The translations under genes were made by a program, and so were the position numbers. A model generated the notes under the pieces. It saw nothing but the letters and a program-made list of their open reading frames with translations. It was not told where the DNA came from and made no database searches. Positions 25,948 to 30,849 of a stretch of 30,849 nucleotides of DNA are shown piece after piece. Source of the stretch: CAIWHR01 sp035541655 (GTDB taxonomy: Bacteria > Pseudomonadota > Gammaproteobacteria > Burkholderiales > Casimicrobiaceae). Each line of letters starts with the position of its first letter. Positions within the stretch are counted from its first letter, which is position 1. The stretch spans positions 1 through 30,849 of the forward strand of contig DATKMY010000158.1 of NCBI GenBank assembly GCA_035541655.1, read 5' to 3'.

Positions 25948-27912
25948 TCAGGTGGCAGCGGCGACGGCGGCGCGATCGTACGTCTTCGCGTCCGCGATCC
26001 GCAGGTCGGCGGCGACCATGCCGCTGCGCCCGTCCTCGAACTTGACCAGCGTCTCGATGTGCTGGACGGTCCTGCCGCCGTAGAGCGCGTCGACGAGCAC
26101 CGCGTACTTCTGGGCGACGAATCCGCGCCGGACTTTCCGCGTGCGCGTGAGCTCGTCGTCGTCGGGGTCGAGTTCCTTGTGCAGGACGAGAAAGCGGTGC
26201 ACCTGCGACGCGGCGAGGCTCGCGTCCGCCGCGAGCTCCGCGTTGACGGTCTCGACGCATTCGCGGACCAGCTCGTAGACCTCGGGCTTTTGCGCGAGAT
26301 CGGTGTAGCCCGAATAGGCGATCCCGCGGCGCTCGGCCCAGTTGCCGACCGAGCCCATGTCGATGTTGATGAACGCGCACACGCGATCGCGCTTGTCGCC
26401 GAAAGCCACCGCCTCCTTGATGTGCGGAAAGAACTTGAGCTTGTTCTCGATGTAGTTCGGCGCGAACATCGCGCCGCCGGAGAGCCTTCCGACGTCCTTC
26501 GCTCGGTCGATGATTTTCAGGTGACCATCGGCGTCGATGACTCCCGCGTCACCGGTGTGCAGATAGCCCTCGGGATCGATCGTCTCCGCGGTCGCATCGG
26601 GGCGCTTGTAGTACTCCTTCATCAGCATCGGGCCGCGAACCATCACCTCGCCGTTGCCGGTCAGCCTGATCTCGACGCCGGGCGCCGCGATGCCGACGGT
26701 GTCGAACCGCACGCCGCCGTCGGGCTGCAGGCAGACGTACGCGCAGGTCTCGGTCGAGCCGTAGAGCTGCTTCAGGTTGATGCCGATCGAGCGGTAGAAG
26801 CGGAAGAGATCCGGACCGATCGCTGCGCCTGCCGTGTACGCAACGCGGATCCGGCTCATCCCCAGCACGTTGCGCAACGGCCCGTAGATCAGGACGCTGC
26901 CAAGACGGTAGAGCAGTCGATCGACGGCCGGTACGCCGGGCTTGCCGTCCATGATCTCGGCGCCGCAGCGCTTCGCCACCGTCATGAACCTGCGGAACAG
27001 CCACTGCTTGAGCGCCGAAGCGTCGTCCATCCTGATCATCACCTGCGTCAGCAGGTTCTCGAAGATGCGCGGCGGCGCGAAATAGAACGTCGGGCCGATC
27101 TCGCGCATGTCGGTCATCACCGTGTCGCTCGACTCGGGGCAGTTGATCGTGAAGCCCGCGTACATCGCCTGCGCGTACGAGAAGAGGTGATCGCCGACCC
27201 ACGCCATCGGCAGGTACGAGAGAATCCGGTCGGCGGCGGTCAGACGGTCGAACTCGCAGCCGCCGCGCCCTGCTTCGATGAACGCGCGATGCGCCTGGCA
27301 CACGCCCTTCGGCTTGCCGGTCGTGCCCGACGTGTAGAGCATCACCGAGACGTCCTCGGCGCGGCCTTTCGCGACCTCCGCCTCGAAGAATCCCGGGTGC
27401 GCGCGGTCGAACTCGCGGCCGATCTCCTGCAGCCGCTCGAAGCTCGTCACGCCTTCGTAGTTGCGCAGCCCGCGCGGGTCGTCGTAGTAGACATGAGCGA
27501 GGCTCGCGACCGACGGCATCGCCTCGAGAACCTTGTCGACCTGCTCCTGGTCCTCGACGATCGCGTACGCGATCTCCGCGTCGTTCAGAACGAACACGAA
27601 TTCGGCGGCCGGCGCATCCTGGTACATCGGCACCGGGATGCCGCCGAGCGTCTGCGCCGCGGCCATCGACCAGTAGAGCCGCGGCCGGTTGTCGCCGATG
27701 ATCGCGAGGCGCATCCCGCGCTCGAAGCCTTGCGCCGCGAGGCCGCAGGCGAGAGCGCGGACCTCTTCCGCGACCTGCCGCCAAGTCCACGTCTGCCAGA
27801 TGCCGAGGTCCTTTTCGCGATACGCGGGATGATCGCCCCGCACCTCGGCGTGATGCAGCAGCAGGCGCGGGAACGTGTCGAGCGCGGGCGAAGCGTGCGG
27901 GTCTGACGGCAA
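25948..27912 (-). CDS. long-chain-type AMP-forming acyl-CoA synthetase
   Basis: A 654-residue ANL-superfamily ligase that turns a carboxylic acid, ATP and CoA into an acyl-CoA. The P-loop is YTSGTTGKPKG (193-203). The later motifs are YGSTETCAY, the GYLHTGDAGVID block and the hinge/lysine region RAKDVGRLSGG. The length and the long C-terminal part (ENKLKFFPHIKEAV and after) fit the FadD15/long-chain group rather than short acetate- or benzoate-type ligases. The start is taken as TTG at 27912, with the strong purine run GAGGGAGGGG eight bases upstream; a TTG 13 codons earlier would precede that site. It is the first gene of the operon livG-livH-livM-livK-livF-PaaK-like, suggesting activation of the imported acid. 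Confidence 0.92.
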   Translation of the reverse strand: MPSDPHASPALDTFPRLLLHHAEVRGDHPAYREKDLGIWQTWTWRQVAEEVRALACGLAAQGFERGMRLAIIGDNRPRLYWSMAAAQTLGGIPVPMYQDAPAAEFVFVLNDAEIAYAIVEDQEQVDKVLEAMPSVASLAHVYYDDPRGLRNYEGVTSFERLQEIGREFDRAHPGFFEAEVAKGRAEDVSVMLYTSGTTGKPKGVCQAHRAFIEAGRGGCEFDRLTAADRILSYLPMAWVGDHLFSYAQAMYAGFTINCPESSDTVMTDMREIGPTFYFAPPRIFENLLTQVMIRMDDASALKQWLFRRFMTVAKRCGAEIMDGKPGVPAVDRLLYRLGSVLIYGPLRNVLGMSRIRVAYTAGAAIGPDLFRFYRSIGINLKQLYGSTETCAYVCLQPDGGVRFDTVGIAAPGVEIRLTGNGEVMVRGPMLMKEYYKRPDATAETIDPEGYLHTGDAGVIDADGHLKIIDRAKDVGRLSGGAMFAPNYIENKLKFFPHIKEAVAFGDKRDRVCAFINIDMGSVGNWAERRGIAYSGYTDLAQKPEVYELVRECVETVNAELAADASLAASQVHRFLVLHKELDPDDDELTRTRKVRRGFVAQKYAVLVDALYGGRTVQHIETLVKFEDGRSGMVAADLRIADAKTYDRAAVAAAT

Positions 27913-27935
27913 GGCGGGCCCCCTCCCTCGCGGAC

Positions 27936-27974
27936 GGTCTCTATGGACCAATCCGGCCCGCAGATTCTATAGAA
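27936..27974 (-). promoter_or_regulatory. pair of small palindromes upstream of the Liv operon
   Basis: GGTC-N6-GACC (27936-27949) and the perfect ten-base palindrome TTCTATAGAA (27965-27974) share the core TCTATRGA, 26 bases apart. They lie just upstream of the first gene of the operon. The second contains TATAGA/TAGAAT, which could be a -10, but no -35 is found. They may be operator half-sites; nothing else is visible in the 259-base gene-free interval except the hairpin at 28129. Confidence 0.25.
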
Positions 27975-28128
27975 ACGTCACGTGCGCGGATACGGAGGCC
28001 GCGGGCTCGATACGCTTGCGCGAGGGGAGCGGGGTCGCGTAGCGGGCGCATGCCTCATCATAAGCCCGCACGCGACTCCGTTCCCCTCGCGTCACGGTCG
28101 CGGCGCTCGCACGGCGGTGTGCTGGACG

Positions 28129-28149
28129 CCCGCTCGACAAGCGAGCGGG
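28129..28149 (-). terminator. GC-rich hairpin after the hydroxyacyl-CoA dehydrogenase gene
   Basis: CCCGCTCG (28129-28136) and CGAGCGGG (28142-28149) form an eight-base-pair stem with a five-base loop, 22 bases after the dehydrogenase stop codon. No T-run follows on either strand, so it may be a Rho-assisted or mRNA-end structure rather than a full intrinsic terminator. Confidence 0.5.
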
Positions 28150-28171
28150 TGCCAGGCGCGCCGCCGTGCGA

Positions 28172-29026
28172 TCAGGCGTACGTGAAGAACCCGCGCCCCG
28201 TCTTCCGCCCGAGGTGGCCCGCGGCGACCTTCTCCTTCAGCAGCAGCGCAGGGCGGTACTTGGGGTCGTTGAAGTCGCGGTAGAAGACTTCCATCACGGC
28301 GAGCATCACGTCGAGGCCGATCAGGTCGGCGAGCGCGAGCGGCCCGATCTGGTGGCCGCATCCGAGCTTCATCGCCTCGTCGATGTCCGCGGCCGACGCG
28401 AGGCCTTCCTGCAGCGCGAACACGGCTTCGTTGACCATCGGGCAGAGGATCCGGTTGACGACGAAGCCGGGGCTGTTCTTCGCGACGATCGCCGTCTTGC
28501 CGAGCGCCTTCACGAGCGCCTGCGCCGTCGCTACCGTCGCGTCGTCGGTCGCGAGGCCGCGCGTCAATTCGACGAGCGCCATCACCGGCACCGGGTTGAA
28601 GAAATGCATGCCGATGAACTTCGCCGGCCGGCTCGTCGCCGCCGCGAGCGCGGTGATCGATATCGACGACGTGTTCGACGCGATGATCACGCCGGAGCGC
28701 GCGCGACCGTCCGCTTCCCTCAGGATGCGCTGCTTCACCTCCTCGTTCTCGGTGGCGGCCTCGATGATGAGATCGCAGCGCTCGAGCGCGCCGTAGTCGG
28801 TCGTGCCGTCGATGCGCTTCAGTGCGGCGTCCTTGTCGGCCTGCGCGATCTTCTCCTTCCTGGCGAGGCGATCGAGACTTGCGTTGATCGCGGAGAGCCC
28901 GCGCCGAAGCGCGGCGTCGGCGATGTCGACCATGACGACCTGAAGGCCCGCCGTCGCGCAGGCCTGCGCGATGCCGTTGCCCATCGTCCCGGCGCCGATC
29001 ACGCCGACCTTCTCGATCTCGCTCAT
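28172..29026 (-). CDS. 3-hydroxybutyryl-CoA dehydrogenase family protein
   Basis: A 284-residue NAD-dependent 3-hydroxyacyl-CoA dehydrogenase of the stand-alone type (Hbd/PaaH size). The Rossmann motif is VGVIGAGTMGNGIAQ at the N-terminus. The catalytic region has GMHFFNPVPVM (with the active histidine) and the conserved ENEEVKQ. NSPGFVVNR and the C-terminal DLIGLDV, GRKTGRGFFTY complete the family. It oxidises L-3-hydroxyacyl-CoA to 3-ketoacyl-CoA in fatty acid, phenylacetate or polyhydroxybutyrate metabolism. AGGAAA precedes the ATG. It starts only 10 bases after the TetR regulator stop, so the two are probably co-transcribed. The Liv operon with its ligases follows on the same strand. Confidence 0.96.
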   Translation of the reverse strand: MSEIEKVGVIGAGTMGNGIAQACATAGLQVVMVDIADAALRRGLSAINASLDRLARKEKIAQADKDAALKRIDGTTDYGALERCDLIIEAATENEEVKQRILREADGRARSGVIIASNTSSISITALAAATSRPAKFIGMHFFNPVPVMALVELTRGLATDDATVATAQALVKALGKTAIVAKNSPGFVVNRILCPMVNEAVFALQEGLASAADIDEAMKLGCGHQIGPLALADLIGLDVMLAVMEVFYRDFNDPKYRPALLLKEKVAAGHLGRKTGRGFFTYA

Positions 29027-29036
29027 TGGCGGTTTC

Positions 29037-29747
29037 CTAGTCGTTGGGGCCGGGCGCCGACGTCGTCCGCCCGCGTCCGCGCGGGCGGCGTAGCCGGGTC
29101 GTTCGTGCGGCGCGCGCCGGGCGCCGAGGCGGCTCCTCGCGCAGTCCGGCGAGAAACATGTCGATCATCCGGGGCGCCGCGCGCTCGAGATCGTAGGCGT
29201 CGGGTCGCAGCACCCATTCGTGCATCACGCCGACCATGTACGCGTTCATGCAGCGCGCCGCGAGCCACGTGTCGGTGTCGCGCGGAAGCTGGTGGCGGGC
29301 GACCGCCTGTTTGAGCAGCCGCTCGACATTGACGAGACAGCCGTCGCAGGCCGTGTTCTGGCGCTCGGCCACCGACGCCATTCCCGCGGCGAACTCGCAT
29401 TTGTGGAAGATCACGTCGAACACCGCCTGCGTCTGCGGATCGGCGGCGAGTCTCGTCAGGCACTCGATCGCCAGAGTGCGCAGCGTATCCAGCGGATCCT
29501 GCTGGCGCGTCTCGCCCGCGACGGCGAGCATCGATTCCATGGGCAGCTGCACACGCTGGCAGAGCGCAGTGAAGAGGTCGGCCTTGTCTTTGAAATGCCA
29601 ATAGACGGCACCGCGCGTGACGCCCGCAGCGACCGCCACTTCCTCAAGCGAGGTGTGCGCGACGCCGCGCTCGCGGAAGGCGCGCAACGCTGCGTCGAGC
29701 AGGGCGTCGCGCGTGGCTGCGGCTTCGACTTTCGTGCGTCTCACCAT
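29037..29747 (-). CDS. TetR/AcrR-family transcriptional repressor of the adjacent RND pump
   Basis: A 236-residue repressor. The helix-turn-helix (about residues 33-52, TSLEEVAVAAGVTRGAVYWHF) ends in GAVYWHFKDKADLF, diagnostic of the AcrR/TtgR/SmeT group that controls multidrug efflux. The C-terminal ligand-binding part includes FDVIFHKCEF and DTWLAARCMNAYMVGVMHEW in parts. The last 33 residues are an arginine/proline-rich low-complexity tail, longer than in TtgR (about 210 residues). The ATG at 29747 gives the usual N-terminus; its ribosome binding site is weak. An upstream start would run through the operator. It diverges from the efflux adaptor gene with a palindromic operator between. Confidence 0.94.
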   Translation of the reverse strand: MVRRTKVEAAATRDALLDAALRAFRERGVAHTSLEEVAVAAGVTRGAVYWHFKDKADLFTALCQRVQLPMESMLAVAGETRQQDPLDTLRTLAIECLTRLAADPQTQAVFDVIFHKCEFAAGMASVAERQNTACDGCLVNVERLLKQAVARHQLPRDTDTWLAARCMNAYMVGVMHEWVLRPDAYDLERAAPRMIDMFLAGLREEPPRRPARAARTTRLRRPRGRGRTTSAPGPND

Positions 29748-29834
29748 GCTCGGCGGGTGACGGACGGCAATCTTGTAGACCTTACACGCATCGCTCGCTG
29801 AAACAATCGACACATTTCCCTTCGGCCCGCGGGG

Positions 29835-29879
29835 TTGCAAACATACAAGAATGTATGTAAGGTGCCCGCCACTTGTCAA
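29835..29879. promoter_or_regulatory. AcrR/TtgR-like operator overlapping divergent promoters
   Basis: ACATAC (29841-29846), spacer AAGAAT, GTATGT (29853-29858) is a perfect inverted repeat that closely resembles the E. coli AcrR operator core (ACATACAT with ATGTATGT). On the minus strand TTGACA (29879-29874), an 18-base spacer and TACATT (29855-29850) form a good promoter for the repressor gene. On the plus strand TTGCAA (29835-29840), a 17-base spacer and TAAGGT (29858-29863) form a weaker promoter for the efflux gene. The operator fills the plus-strand spacer and covers the minus-strand -10, so one bound repressor could block both. Confidence 0.75.
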
Positions 29880-29932
29880 GCCCCGCGCGGTCCGGCTCCG
29901 AGCGGATCGGCGCAGCCCCTGGAGTAATGTCC

Positions 29933-30849
29933 ATGACGATTGCCTCCCCCGTCACAAGCCGCTGTGCCCCTGCGATCGCCGGATTCGCCGTCGCCGTGCT
30001 CCTCACCGCGTGCGGGCAGTCGCAGCACGGTGGATTCCACGGGTTTCCGCCGGCCCAGGTGACCACGCTCGTGGTGCAGCCGAGGACGCTTCCGGTCGGC
30101 TACGAATACGTCGGCCAGACCGTCGGCTCGAAGGAAGTCGAAGTGCGCGCGCGGGTCGGCGGCATTCTGGAGAAGCGCCTCTACACCGAAGGGGGCTGGG
30201 TGAAGGCGGGACAACCGATGTTCCTGATCGACCCGAAGCCGCTCGAAGCGCAGGCCGCCGCCGCCGATGCGGACGTGGCGCGCGCGCGGGCGCAGGTGAC
30301 GCAGGCGGAGCGCGAGCTCGCGCGGCTCAAACCGCTCGCCGAGCGCCGCGCCGTGGGGCAGAAGGAAGCCGACGACGCGCAATCGAACCTCGACCTCGCG
30401 CGAGCCGCGGAGAAGGCCGCCCAGGCGCGCCTCGACGAAGTGAAGCTCAACCTCGGCTACACGCGCGTCAATGCGCCGCTCACCGGATTGTCGAGCCGTG
30501 CGATCAAGTCCGAGGGAAGCCTCGTCGCTGCGAACGAAACGCTGTTGACGCTAATCTGGCAGGTGGACCCGATCTGGGTCGCGTTCACGATCTCCGAGAA
30601 CGAGCGGCTCGCGCTCGACAAGGCGGTGGCGGCCGGCAAGCTCGTGCTGCCGAAGGACAACGCGTACGACGTCACGATCAAGCTTGCCGACGGCTCGCTG
30701 TTTCCGCGCAATGGGAAGATCAACTTCGCCGACACGCGCGTCAATCCGACGACGGGCACCTACGAAATGCGAGCCGAGATCGCGAATGCCGACGGCGCGC
30801 TCAAGCCCGGCCAATTCGCGCGCGTGCAGCTCAAGGGCGCAGTGCGCGC
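29933..30849 (+). CDS. RND efflux periplasmic adaptor (AcrA/MexA type) lipoprotein, cut by window edge
   Basis: At least 305 codons, open at the right edge. The signal peptide ends in a lipobox LLTAC with the lipidated cysteine at C27. Then come the first lipoyl half (VRARVGGILEKRLYTEGG, about 75-92), KAGQPMFLIDP, an alpha-helical hairpin rich in A, R and Q (about 105-175, ending GYTRVNAPLTG), and the beta-barrel domain with RVNPTTGTYEMRAEI and LKPGQFARVQL. Such adaptors join an inner-membrane RND pump to an outer-membrane channel. The ATG at 29933 lies eight bases after GGAG (29921-29924); ATG at 29927 is too close to it. The pump gene presumably follows outside the window. Confidence 0.95.
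   Translation, partial: MTIASPVTSRCAPAIAGFAVAVLLTACGQSQHGGFHGFPPAQVTTLVVQPRTLPVGYEYVGQTVGSKEVEVRARVGGILEKRLYTEGGWVKAGQPMFLIDPKPLEAQAAAADADVARARAQVTQAERELARLKPLAERRAVGQKEADDAQSNLDLARAAEKAAQARLDEVKLNLGYTRVNAPLTGLSSRAIKSEGSLVAANETLLTLIWQVDPIWVAFTISENERLALDKAVAAGKLVLPKDNAYDVTIKLADGSLFPRNGKINFADTRVNPTTGTYEMRAEIANADGALKPGQFARVQLKGAVR

Noticed and set aside
26059..27906. Long plus-strand open frame opposite the acyl-CoA synthetase
   Set aside because: Shadow frame with no domain features; the synthetase on the minus strand is intact end to end.

Overview
The window is GC-rich, gene-dense chromosomal DNA with strong G/C preference at third codon positions. It looks like a Gram-negative proteobacterium, most likely a betaproteobacterium of the Burkholderiales type. 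The reasons are an RND efflux adaptor with a lipobox, outer-membrane-style periplasmic binding proteins, a large branched-chain-amino-acid-type (Liv) ABC operon flanked by acyl-CoA ligases, YceH, and an MscS/YidB/UppP housekeeping set. The taxon is inferred from gene content only. I see no phage, integrase, insertion sequence, rRNA or CRISPR array.

Layout. 1-3.4 kb, minus strand: the 5' part of a 3-hydroxyisobutyrate-dehydrogenase-like gene, an EamA-type transporter, tRNA-Gly(CCC) and an M20 dipeptidase. 3.4-6.3 kb: a 1-Cys peroxiredoxin diverges from thiC, which has a clear TPP riboswitch in its leader. 6.5-7.9 kb: a secreted, membrane-anchored protein I do not recognise, then a DUF2721 membrane protein. 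7.9-10.4 kb, minus strand: a complete AmmeMemoRadiSam operon (MEMO1-like amrB, AMMECR1-like amrA, radical-SAM amrS), its genes joined by two ATGA stop/start overlaps. 10.5-12.2 kb: a NYN-LOTUS putative RNase diverges from yceH. 12.3-16.2 kb, plus strand: a three-gene ferric-type ABC importer. 16.2-19.4 kb, plus strand: mscS-like, yidB-like, uppP and a second EamA transporter. 19.4-27.9 kb, minus strand: a seven-gene operon (long AMP-forming acyl-CoA synthetase, livG, livH, livM, livK, livF, PaaK-like ligase) that probably imports an organic acid and converts it to a CoA thioester. 28.2-30.8 kb: a 3-hydroxyacyl-CoA dehydrogenase sits 10 bp behind a TetR/AcrR-type repressor gene, which diverges from an RND efflux adaptor cut by the window edge.

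How the parts work together. The Liv operon, the two ligases and the hydroxyacyl-CoA dehydrogenase suggest uptake and CoA-dependent breakdown of an aromatic or fatty acid. The TetR/RND locus is a classic repressor-pump pair: an inverted repeat in the intergenic region overlaps candidate promoters in both directions. The peroxiredoxin and thiC genes have independent promoters back to back.

Most worth a second look are the AmmeMemoRadiSam operon, whose biochemical role I do not consider settled; the apparent translation-control switch behind the TPP riboswitch; the PaaK-like ligase without a normal P-loop; the repressor operator that may also control a beta-oxidation gene; and the unrecognised cysteine-containing anchored protein.
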